From assembly GCA_002327405.1 (NCBI GenBank), contig DCVO01000152.1, forward strand, positions 1-6,626: a DNA stretch of 6,626 nt, in the 5' to 3' direction. Positions within the stretch are counted from its first letter, which is position 1. Each line of letters begins with the position of its first letter. The stretch comes from Thiobacillus sp. UBA2186 (GTDB taxonomy: Bacteria; Pseudomonadota; Gammaproteobacteria; Burkholderiales; Thiobacillaceae). Below the pieces are notes generated by a model, which searched no databases, had not been told where the DNA came from, and worked only from the letters and a program-made list of their open reading frames with translations. Shown here one piece after another: positions 1-5,619 of this stretch. The position numbers were made by a program, and so were the translations under genes.

Positions 1-102
1 GCGCCTTTCGTGCATCAATTCGTGCACGGCGAACCGGACGGGCCGGTGCCCTTCCATTATCCGGCGCGCCCGTATGCCGAAGACCTGAGGCTGCACTCGT
101 GA
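1..102 (+). CDS. mlaF: MlaF, ABC transporter ATPase of the Mla system (C-terminal 33 residues only)
   Basis: Only the last 33 codons are present; the start lies outside the window. The readable end contains FVHGEPDGPVPFHYPA, which matches the typical C-terminal tail of betaproteobacterial MlaF/Ttg2A ATPases. In that family, the F-x-x-G-x-x-x-GPV-x-F-x-Y tail follows the nucleotide-binding domain. MlaF is the cytoplasmic ATPase that powers the MlaFEDB complex moving phospholipids between inner and outer membrane. None of the ATPase motifs can be seen here, so the call rests on this tail plus the mlaE and mlaD genes that follow. Its TGA stop overlaps the GTG start of mlaE by four bases (GTGA), a sign of translational coupling. 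Confidence 0.88.
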   Translation, partial: APFVHQFVHGEPDGPVPFHYPARPYAEDLRLHS

Positions 103-890
103 TCGCCCCCTTGCGCCAGATCGCGAAGCTCGGCAGACGCACCCTGGATGCGGTGACGCGCATGGGGATTGCCGCGCGTTTTTTCCTGGCCACGCTGATG
201 CGTTCGGGGGTTTCGTTCAGGCGTTTCAGCCTGACCATTCGCGAAATCTATTTCGCCGGGGTGCTGTCGCTCGTCATCATCATGGTGTCGGGCCTGTTCG
301 TCGGCATGGTGCTGGGCTTGCAGGGCTACGAAACCCTGGTGACCTATGGTTCCGAGTCTGCGCTGGGGGTGGTGGTGGCGCTGGCGCTGGTGCGCGAACT
401 GGGGCCGGTGGTGGCGGCGCTGTTGTTCGCCAGCCGCGCCGGCTCGGCGATCACCGCCGAAATCGGCCTGATGAAGGCGACCGAGCAGCTGGCGGCCATG
501 GAAATGATGGCGGTGGATCCGGTGGCGCGGGTGGTGGCGCCGCGCTTCTGGGGCGGGGTGATTTCCATGCCCCTGCTGGCGGCGCTGTTCTCGGCCGTAG
601 GCATTTTCGGCGGCTATCTGGTGGGTGTGGTGCTGATCGGCGTGGACGAGGGCACCTTCTGGTCGCAGATGCAGGACGCGGTGGATTTCGAGGAGGACAT
701 CCTCAACGGCGTGATCAAGAGCGCGGTGTTCGGCGTGGCCGTCACCGCCATTGCAGTATTCGAGGGCTATGACGCGTTGCCGACCGCGGAAGGTGTTTCG
801 CGTGCGACCACCCGTACGGTGGTCACTTCCAGCCTGGTGATTCTGGCGCTGGATTTCGTGTTGACGTCATTCATGTTTCGGGGGGTGTGA
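99..890 (+). CDS. mlaE: MlaE, inner-membrane permease of the Mla phospholipid transporter
   Basis: A 263-residue integral membrane protein of the MlaE/YrbE family, close to the usual ~260 residues. MlaE is the permease of the MlaFEDB complex and handles phospholipids at the inner membrane. An amphipathic N-terminal stretch (about 1-50) is followed by hydrophobic segments near 52-76, 86-112, 148-180 and 205-222, and a C-terminal one near 240-260. The family signature lies at about 98-135: VRELGPVVAALLFASRAGSA, then ITAEIGLMKATEQLAAME, the cytoplasmic helix that in this family contacts the ATPase. The GTG start is chosen because it overlaps the mlaF stop (GTGA), has a Shine-Dalgarno-like TGAGG at 86-90, and gives the family's usual N-terminus. 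The stop abuts the mlaD start directly. Confidence 0.95.
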   Translation: MIAPLRQIAKLGRRTLDAVTRMGIAARFFLATLMRSGVSFRRFSLTIREIYFAGVLSLVIIMVSGLFVGMVLGLQGYETLVTYGSESALGVVVALALVRELGPVVAALLFASRAGSAITAEIGLMKATEQLAAMEMMAVDPVARVVAPRFWGGVISMPLLAALFSAVGIFGGYLVGVVLIGVDEGTFWSQMQDAVDFEEDILNGVIKSAVFGVAVTAIAVFEGYDALPTAEGVSRATTRTVVTSSLVILALDFVLTSFMFRGV

Positions 891-1370
891 ATGGGCAAGG
901 CTTGGCTGGACCTGTGGGTCGGGTTGTTCGTGGTGGCAGGCATCGGTGCCTTGCTGTTTCTGGCGCTCAAGGTGGGCAGCATGAGCTCCGTAAATATGGC
1001 TGAGAGCTATCAGGTGTCGGCGCATTTCGACAATATCGGCGGCCTCAAGGTGCGGGCGCCGGTGAAAAGCGCAGGCGTGGTGGTGGGCAGGGTGTCGGCG
1101 ATCAGTTTCGACGACAAGACCTACGAAGCCGAGGTCGTCCTCAGCCTGGACAAGCGCTATGCCTTTCCCAAGGACACCTCGGCCGCAATCCTGACTTCCG
1201 GCCTGCTGGGCGAACAATATATCGGTTTGGAAGCCGGCGGCGATAGCGTAAAATTGACCAATGGGGATCGGGTGAAACTGACGCAGTCGGCTGTGGTGCT
1301 GGAAAACCTGATCGGACAGTTTCTATTCAGCAAGGCTCAAGAGGGGGCGCCCAATGAAACCGCAGAATAA
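891..1370 (+). CDS. mlaD: MlaD, membrane-anchored MCE-domain phospholipid-binding protein
   Basis: A 159-residue protein with one N-terminal membrane anchor (about residues 8-28, opening with the family-typical LDLWVGLFV) and one periplasmic MCE domain (about 38-116). MCE features include HFDNIGGLKVRAPVKSAGV and the later LTSGLLGEQYIGLEAG. A C-terminal helix follows (SAVVLENLIGQFLF, about 133-146), like the hydrophobic helices lining the pore of the E. coli MlaD hexamer. MlaD forms a ring on MlaE and exchanges lipid with MlaC. Its length is slightly below E. coli MlaD (about 183 residues), mostly from a shorter polar tail. The ATG directly follows the mlaE stop, with a GGGGGG run at 880-885 as ribosome-binding site. 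Its last 17 bases overlap the next gene in another frame. Confidence 0.95.
   Translation: MGKAWLDLWVGLFVVAGIGALLFLALKVGSMSSVNMAESYQVSAHFDNIGGLKVRAPVKSAGVVVGRVSAISFDDKTYEAEVVLSLDKRYAFPKDTSAAILTSGLLGEQYIGLEAGGDSVKLTNGDRVKLTQSAVVLENLIGQFLFSKAQEGAPNETAE
1339..1347 (+). promoter_or_regulatory. Ribosome-binding site for the TolC-family gene, inside mlaD
   Basis: The purine-rich AAGAGGGGG lies 6 bases before the ATG at 1354 and is part of the mlaD coding sequence. It supports this start and suggests that translation of the TolC-family gene is coupled to the end of mlaD. Confidence 0.5.
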
Positions 1371-2718
1371 TAAACTCGCACTGGCACTGCTGGCTGCCGG
1401 CATGCTGCTTTCCGGCTATGCCGGCGCGCAGACCATCAACCTGCAACAGGCCGTGGAAATGAGTCTCACCGCCGATCCGCGCATCAAGGAGCGGGAACAT
1501 CTGGTCGAGGCCGCACGCGGCCTGCTTGCGGAAGTGAAGGGCAACGCAGGCTGGCGCATCAGTGCGAATGCCTTCATCGGCCTGGCGCCGGCGGTGGACG
1601 GCGGTTTCTACCAGGGCGGCGCATACAAAGGCACCAACCCGCGCCGCGACGGCGACGACTGGAACGGGCTGTCCGACTGGACGCATGTCGAGTTTGCCCT
1701 GATCAAGCCGCTTTACACCTTCGGCAAGATCGAGGCTTACAGCAAGGCCGCCGAGGGCAATATCGACATCAAGCGCGGCGATGTGCGCCAGACCCAGGCC
1801 GAGACCGTCTTCGACACCAAGCGCGCCTACTATGGCTACCTGACGGCGCGCGACATCCGCCTGTTCCTGGAAGACATACAAAGCCGCCTGGACGGTTCGA
1901 TCAGCCGCGCCGAGCGCGAGCTCAAGGAAGAGACCGGCGAAGTGACCCTGGCCGAGCTCTTTTCCCTGCAGGCCACCAAGGGCGTGATCAGCAAATACGT
2001 GCACCAGGCCCGTGCGGTGGAAAACATCAGCCTGGACGGACTCAGGGTCTTGACCGGCCTCGGCCTCAAGGCGCCGCTGACCGTTGCGGATGAAAGCCTG
2101 CAACCCGTTCCTTTCCCGTCCGCCGAACTGGCCGACCTGCAGGGCAGGGCGCTGACCGACCGGCCCGAAATGCAGCAACTGGAGGCCGGCCTCAAGGCCA
2201 AGCGCGCGCTGGTGGCAGCCAAGAAAGCCGACATCATGCCGGATGTCTACACGGGGGTGGTGGGCTCCTACAGCTATGCATCCCGGCGTGACCAGTTGGA
2301 CAACCCGCACGTGTACGACCCCTTCAACGGCGGCGGTCTGACGCCGGTCGTCGGCATCAAATGGGATGCGGCTTTCGAAGTGGGATCGGCGCGCGTGACG
2401 CAGGCCCAGGCCGAACTCGAGGCGCTCAACCAGAAAAAACAGTTTGCGCTGATGGGGATTCCGTTCGAGGTCAGCGAAGCCTACGCCAATGCCAGGGCGA
2501 ACTACGATGCGCAGAAGGATCTGTCGGAAGGCGCGACTTCGGCACGGCGCTGGGTGATCGCCTCGATGGCGGACTTTTCCGCCGGCCTGGAAAAAGGCGA
2601 CAAGCTGGCAGAAGCGATCAAAAGCTATGTGCTGGCGCAGACCGAATACCTGCGCACCGTGAACGACTACAACGTGAATGTGGCGCAGATCAGCAAGCTG
2701 ATCGGGGAACAGAAATAG
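1354..2718 (+). CDS. TolC-family outer-membrane channel protein in the mla operon
   Basis: A 454-residue protein of the TolC/outer-membrane efflux family, which form trimeric barrels with a long periplasmic helical tunnel. A Sec signal peptide is clear: basic start, hydrophobic core about 8-21, likely cleavage after AGA at 23-25. The family's internal duplication is visible. Repeat 1 runs about 28-235, with IKPLYTFGK at 117-125 followed by long helices and a turn before RVLTGLG. Repeat 2 runs about 262-452, with DRPEMQQLEAGLKAKRALV at 269-287, a strand region and then helices ending SKLIGEQK. Polar Gly/Asp/Asn-rich stretches at 81-110 and 308-331 fit surface loops between barrel strands. It overlaps mlaD by 17 bases and sits where mlaA/vacJ is found in many relatives. 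The family is confident; its substrate, and whether it works with Mla, is inference. Confidence 0.9.
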   Translation: MKPQNNKLALALLAAGMLLSGYAGAQTINLQQAVEMSLTADPRIKEREHLVEAARGLLAEVKGNAGWRISANAFIGLAPAVDGGFYQGGAYKGTNPRRDGDDWNGLSDWTHVEFALIKPLYTFGKIEAYSKAAEGNIDIKRGDVRQTQAETVFDTKRAYYGYLTARDIRLFLEDIQSRLDGSISRAERELKEETGEVTLAELFSLQATKGVISKYVHQARAVENISLDGLRVLTGLGLKAPLTVADESLQPVPFPSAELADLQGRALTDRPEMQQLEAGLKAKRALVAAKKADIMPDVYTGVVGSYSYASRRDQLDNPHVYDPFNGGGLTPVVGIKWDAAFEVGSARVTQAQAELEALNQKKQFALMGIPFEVSEAYANARANYDAQKDLSEGATSARRWVIASMADFSAGLEKGDKLAEAIKSYVLAQTEYLRTVNDYNVNVAQISKLIGEQK

Positions 2719-2725
2719 TTTCCTG

Positions 2726-2737
2726 TGGTCTGGACCA
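2726..2737. other. Short dyad in the TolC-mlaC gap
   Basis: TGGTC-TG-GACCA is an inverted repeat with perfect 5-base arms and a 2-base centre. It lies in the 42-base gap between the TolC-family stop and the mlaC start, the longest intergenic gap in the window. The loop is too small for a stable RNA hairpin and no T-run follows, so it is not a terminator. It could be a protein-binding site or chance. Confidence 0.2.
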
Positions 2738-2760
2738 GAACGATAGATTGCGAGAAAACC

Positions 2761-3459
2761 ATGTTGCGCGTCATTTTAGGCCTCGCGGCCTGCTTTTTGT
2801 CCTTGGCAAGCTGGGCGGCTGATCCGCCGCCCGATTTGCTGGCGAAGAACACCACCCAGGAGGTGTTGGCCATCCTCAGGGCCGACAAGGACATCCAGGG
2901 CGGCAATGTCCAGAAAGTATACGACTTGGTCGAGGCCAAGGTGCTGCCGCATTTCGATTTCAACCGCATGACCCAGCTGGCCGTCGGCAAGCACTGGAAT
3001 GCCGCCAGCGCGCAGCAGAAACAGTCTCTGGTCAAGGAATTCCGTTCCCTGCTGGTGCGCACCTATGCCACATCGCTGACCACCTTCAGCAACCAGACCA
3101 TCGAGTTCAAGCCGTTCACCATGCAACCGGGGGCCGCCGAGGTGACCGTGCAGACCGAGGTTAAACAGCCGGGCGGCAAGCCTATCCCCATCAATTACGA
3201 CATGTACAAGACCGCATTCGGCTGGAAGGTCTACGATGTTTCCATAGACGGCGTGAGCCTGGTGATCAATTACCGGTCTTCCTTCGCCAACACCATCCGC
3301 CAGTCGGGCATAGACGGGCTGATTTCCATGCTGGAAGCAAAGTCCCGCAGCCTGGAGAAGGCCGGCTCCAAGCCCGGCAATGGCAGCAAGGCCGCTCCCG
3401 CCAAACTCAAACCTTCGGTTTTCCTTGCCCCCTTTGCGTTAGCGGTTCCGCAGGCATGA
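2761..3459 (+). CDS. mlaC: MlaC, periplasmic phospholipid carrier, with extended C-terminus
   Basis: A 232-residue MlaC/Ttg2D-family protein that ferries phospholipid across the periplasm between MlaD and an outer-membrane partner. The ATG at 2761 is preferred because it gives a proper signal peptide (hydrophobic core about 4-16, cleavage near SWA/A at 19-20). A GTG at 2725 would add 12 polar residues and has no ribosome-binding site. Family features in order are VLPHFDFNRMTQLAVGKHW (61-79), the QQKQSLVKEFRSLLVRTYA helix (85-103), and YDVSIDGVSLVINYRSSF (158-175) followed by IRQSGIDGLISMLE (179-192). These conserved regions end near residue 199, where E. coli MlaC (about 211 residues) also nears its end. 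Here a further ~33 residues follow, first Gly/Ala/Lys/Pro-rich, then a short hydrophobic run. The stop overlaps the mlaB start (ATGA). The ribosome-binding site (GAGA at 2752-2755) is weak. Confidence 0.93.
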   Translation: MLRVILGLAACFLSLASWAADPPPDLLAKNTTQEVLAILRADKDIQGGNVQKVYDLVEAKVLPHFDFNRMTQLAVGKHWNAASAQQKQSLVKEFRSLLVRTYATSLTTFSNQTIEFKPFTMQPGAAEVTVQTEVKQPGGKPIPINYDMYKTAFGWKVYDVSIDGVSLVINYRSSFANTIRQSGIDGLISMLEAKSRSLEKAGSKPGNGSKAAPAKLKPSVFLAPFALAVPQA

Positions 3460-3728
3460 TCGAGCGGGAGGCCAATCTGTGCCGGCTGGGCGGCGACGTC
3501 ACGCTCGATACCGTTCCCGGCTTGCTGGAAAAAATCAGGCCGTTGGTGCAATCCGGCGTCGACGCGCTTGATTGCACGGCCGTCAAAAATGTCGATTCCT
3601 CCGCGCTTGGCCTGATCCTGGCCTGCAAGCGCGAGGCGCTTGCAAGTCAAAAGAGCCTCAAAGTCACCGGCCTGCCGCAAAGTCTCCTCAGTCTGGCATC
3701 GCTTTACGGCGTAGCCGAACACTTATGA
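3456..3728 (+). CDS. mlaB: MlaB, STAS-domain regulatory subunit of the Mla complex
   Basis: A 90-residue single STAS domain (fold of anti-sigma-factor antagonists). In E. coli, MlaB binds the ATPase MlaF and is needed for complex stability and activity. The hallmark loop and helix are visible as DCTAVKNVDSSALGLILACK (39-58). Ser48 follows Asp47 and aligns with the Thr in the VDTGG motif of E. coli MlaB; the DSS-A-LG form resembles the phosphorylatable loop of SpoIIAA-like proteins, but phosphorylation is not implied by sequence alone. The fold continues with the strand SLKVTGLP (67-74) and a last helix. The ATG overlaps the mlaC stop (ATGA) with little Shine-Dalgarno sequence, so translation probably depends on mlaC. 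The stop in turn overlaps the next gene's start. Confidence 0.9.
   Translation: MIEREANLCRLGGDVTLDTVPGLLEKIRPLVQSGVDALDCTAVKNVDSSALGLILACKREALASQKSLKVTGLPQSLLSLASLYGVAEHL
3624..3644 (+). repeat. Perfect 9-base inverted repeat (potential hairpin) inside mlaB
   Basis: Arms TGCAAGCGC (3624-3632) and GCGCTTGCA (3636-3644) are exact reverse complements around a 3-base GAG loop. In mRNA this would form a GC-rich 9-bp stem. It lies within the mlaB coding sequence, just after the codons of the STAS loop. No uridine run follows (AGTCAAAAG), so a Rho-independent terminator is not supported. It could be a pause, mRNA-stability or protein-binding element, or chance in GC-rich coding DNA. Confidence 0.5.
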
Positions 3729-4615
3729 CCGCTGCGCTCAAGGTCGCCGGCCTGGTCAAGCAGTACCGGCAGGCGCGCGCATTGGACGGCGTCGATCTCG
3801 AAGTCAATCAGGGCGAGTTCTTCGGCCTGCTGGGGCCCAACGGCGCCGGCAAGACCACGCTGATCAATATCCTGGCAGGCCTTGCTCAGGCGACCGAGGG
3901 CTCGGCCGAGGTCATGGGTTTCGATGTCGTGCGCGATTATGCGCAATCGCGCCGCGCGCTCGGCGTGGTGCCGCAGGAACTGGTCTACGATCCCTTTTTC
4001 ACCGCGCGCGAGGTGCTGCGCGTGCAGTCGGGCTATTTCGGCATACGCAGGAACGACGACTGGATCGAGCATGTGCTGCACAACCTGGGCCTGACGCCGC
4101 ACGCGGACAAGAACATGCGCACGCTTTCCGGAGGCATGAAGCGCCGCGTGCTGGTGGCGCAGGCGCTGGTGCACAAGCCGCCGGTGATCGTGCTCGACGA
4201 GCCGACCGCCGGCGTCGACGTCGACTTGCGCCAGACCCTGTGGCAGTTCATCCGCAGCCTCAACCAGGAGGGCCATACCGTGGTGCTGACCACGCACTAT
4301 CTGGAAGAGGCGGAAACCCTGTGCGAGCGCATCGCCATGCTGAAACAGGGCCGCCTCGTGGCGCTGGACAGCACGCGCAACCTGCTGTCGCGCCGCCATG
4401 AGCACCAGGCGCAGTTGAAGCTCGATGGCGAGCCGCCGGTTTCACTGGGACTGAGGCATGGGCAGGGCGGCTGCTGGCTGTTCGGCTTTCAGGAATATGC
4501 CGAACTGGAAACCCTGCTGGCAGGGCTGCGAACCGCCGGGGTCAAGGTGTTCGAGATGCAACTGCTCGAGCCCGACCTCGAAGACGTGTTCACCGAGATC
4601 ATCCAGAGCGCATGA
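3725..4615 (+). CDS. ABC-2-type transporter ATP-binding protein (YadG-like)
   Basis: A 296-residue cytoplasmic ABC ATPase with all motifs intact: Walker A GPNGAGKT (37-44), Q-loop Gln84, signature LSGGM (134-138), Walker B VIVLDE (154-159) with catalytic Glu159, D-loop near 163-165 and switch His191 (TTH). The post-signature sequence KRRVLVAQALVHKPPVIVLD and the partner permease next door place it in the ABC-2/CcmA-like exporter class typified by E. coli YadG, whose substrate is not firmly known. The last ~75 residues form a small domain ending LEPDLEDVFTEI, typical of this class. The ATG at 3725 overlaps the mlaB stop (ATGA) and fits the family N-terminus; an in-frame ATG at 3572 would lie deep inside mlaB and is rejected. 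Almost no ribosome-binding site is seen, consistent with coupling to mlaB. Confidence 0.93.
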   Translation: MTAALKVAGLVKQYRQARALDGVDLEVNQGEFFGLLGPNGAGKTTLINILAGLAQATEGSAEVMGFDVVRDYAQSRRALGVVPQELVYDPFFTAREVLRVQSGYFGIRRNDDWIEHVLHNLGLTPHADKNMRTLSGGMKRRVLVAQALVHKPPVIVLDEPTAGVDVDLRQTLWQFIRSLNQEGHTVVLTTHYLEEAETLCERIAMLKQGRLVALDSTRNLLSRRHEHQAQLKLDGEPPVSLGLRHGQGGCWLFGFQEYAELETLLAGLRTAGVKVFEMQLLEPDLEDVFTEIIQSA

Positions 4616-5367
4616 CCGGATTCTCGACCCTGCTCTACAAGGAATTGCTGCGCTTCTGGAAAGTGGCGTTCCAGACCATCCTGGCGCCGATCGTCACGGC
4701 CATGCTCTACCTGCTGATCTTCTCCCATGTACTGGAAGAGCGCGTGCAGGTCTACCCGGGCATCAGCTACACCACTTTCCTGGTGCCGGGGCTCGTCATG
4801 ATGTCCATGCTGCAGAACGCCTTCGCAAACAGCTCGTCGAGCCTGATCCAGTCCAAGATCACCGGCAACATCGTGTTCGTGCTGGTGGCGCCGCTGTCCT
4901 ATCTCGAATTCTTCTCGGCTTATCTGATGGCGGCCGTCATCCGCGGCGTGGTGGTGGGGATTGGCGTGGGAGTGGCGACGGTGTGGTTCACCGATCTGCC
5001 CCTGATGCACCCGCTCTGGCTGCTGGCGCTGACGATACTGTCCACCGGCATCCTCGCCGCGCTCGGCATCATCGCCGGCATGTGGGCGGACAAGTTCGAC
5101 CAGCTCGCCGCCTTCCAGAACTTTCTCATCATGCCGCTTACCTTCCTTTCCGGGGTGTTCTATTCGATCCATTCGCTGCCGCCTTTCTGGCAGGCGACCT
5201 CGCACTGGAACCCGGTGTTCTACATGATCGACGGCTTCCGCTGGGGCTTCTTCGGCCATGCGGACGTGGCGCCGGGTCTAAGCCTGCTGGTCGTGGCCGC
5301 CTGCTTTGTGGCAATATCCGGGTTTACCCTGCTGCTGCTCAAGCGCGGCTACAAATTGAGGCATTGA
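4612..5367 (+). CDS. ABC-2-type transporter permease (YadH-like)
   Basis: A 251-residue inner-membrane protein of the ABC-2 permease family, pairing with the ATPase just upstream to form an exporter. A cytoplasmic amphipathic start (TLLYKELLRFWK, 6-17) precedes six hydrophobic segments at about 20-40, 54-71, 99-124, 134-158, 169-186 and 222-243. Family marks include the SKITGNIVFVLVAPLSYLEF stretch (81-100) and, in the fifth segment, NFLIMPLTFLSGVFYSIHSL (170-189) followed by WNPVFYMIDGFRWGFFG (199-215), strongly like E. coli YadH. The substrate is not evident; related ABC-2 systems export glycans, lipids or drugs. Its ATG overlaps the ATPase stop (ATGA). The adjoining mla and murA genes suggest an envelope role, but that is inference. 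Confidence 0.92.
   Translation: MTGFSTLLYKELLRFWKVAFQTILAPIVTAMLYLLIFSHVLEERVQVYPGISYTTFLVPGLVMMSMLQNAFANSSSSLIQSKITGNIVFVLVAPLSYLEFFSAYLMAAVIRGVVVGIGVGVATVWFTDLPLMHPLWLLALTILSTGILAALGIIAGMWADKFDQLAAFQNFLIMPLTFLSGVFYSIHSLPPFWQATSHWNPVFYMIDGFRWGFFGHADVAPGLSLLVVAACFVAISGFTLLLLKRGYKLRH
5358..5361 (+). promoter_or_regulatory. Ribosome-binding site of the bolA-family gene
   Basis: GAGG sits 7 bases before the ATG at 5369, within the last codons of the permease gene, and supports that start one base after the permease stop. Confidence 0.45.
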
Positions 5368-5368
5368 A

Positions 5369-5605
5369 ATGGTTAGTCCACAGGATATCGAACAATGGAT
5401 TGCGGCGGCGCTGCCCTGTGAAAAACTCGAAGTCAAGGGCGACGGCCACCACTTCGAGGCGGTGATCGTGAGCGGGGAATTCCGCGGCAAGAACATGGTG
5501 CAACAGCACCAACTGGTCTACAAGGCGCTGGGCGACCGCATGCGCGAGGAAATCCATGCGCTGTCCATGAAAACCTACACCCCGGAAGACTGGGCCAGCC
5601 GCTGA
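5369..5605 (+). CDS. ibaG: BolA-family protein, IbaG (YrbA) type
   Basis: A 78-residue BolA-fold protein, the usual length for the IbaG/YrbA branch (about 80-85 residues, shorter than BolA itself). These proteins bind monothiol glutaredoxins and share [2Fe-2S] clusters with them; IbaG has also been linked to acid stress and envelope homeostasis in some Proteobacteria. The class II KH-like core is visible: VKGDGHHFEAVIVSGEF (22-38), then the helix QQHQLVYKALGDRMREEIHAL (45-65) and KTYTPEDW at the end. The conserved C-terminal His63 in EIHALSMKT and the His27-His28 pair in the variable loop are candidate cluster-binding residues. It lies between the permease and murA, as yrbA/ibaG does in E. 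coli (mlaFEDCB-ibaG-murA), which favours IbaG over BolA. It starts one base after the permease stop. Confidence 0.9.
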   Translation: MVSPQDIEQWIAAALPCEKLEVKGDGHHFEAVIVSGEFRGKNMVQQHQLVYKALGDRMREEIHALSMKTYTPEDWASR

Positions 5606-5619
5606 ACGTCGCCTAAACA

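Noticed and set aside
1327..2310. Long minus-strand open frame (327 codons) opposite the TolC-family gene
   Set aside because: The + strand encodes a full TolC-family protein with signal peptide and both repeats. The antisense product shows no recognisable domain and is a common artefact of GC-rich codon usage.
2725..2760. Upstream GTG as the mlaC start
   Set aside because: It would put 12 polar residues before the signal peptide and has no ribosome-binding site; the ATG at 2761 gives a normal Sec signal.
2738..2760. Possible internal promoter before mlaC (GATAGAT as a -10-like box)
   Set aside because: No matching -35 at proper spacing and the box is too near the start codon; the match is too weak.
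3572..3724. Upstream ATG as the start of the ABC ATPase
   Set aside because: The extra 51 residues are out-of-frame mlaB sequence. The ATG at 3725 gives the usual family N-terminus and a standard ATGA overlap.
3704..4405. Minus-strand open frame (233 codons) opposite the YadG-like ATPase
   Set aside because: It lies opposite intact Walker A, signature and Walker B motifs; its product is His/Ala/Arg-rich with no domain, so it is a shadow.
4458..5465. Plus-strand open frame (335 codons) across the ATPase-permease junction
   Set aside because: It is out of frame with two clear transporter genes and gives an Arg/Pro/Gly-rich product without family features.
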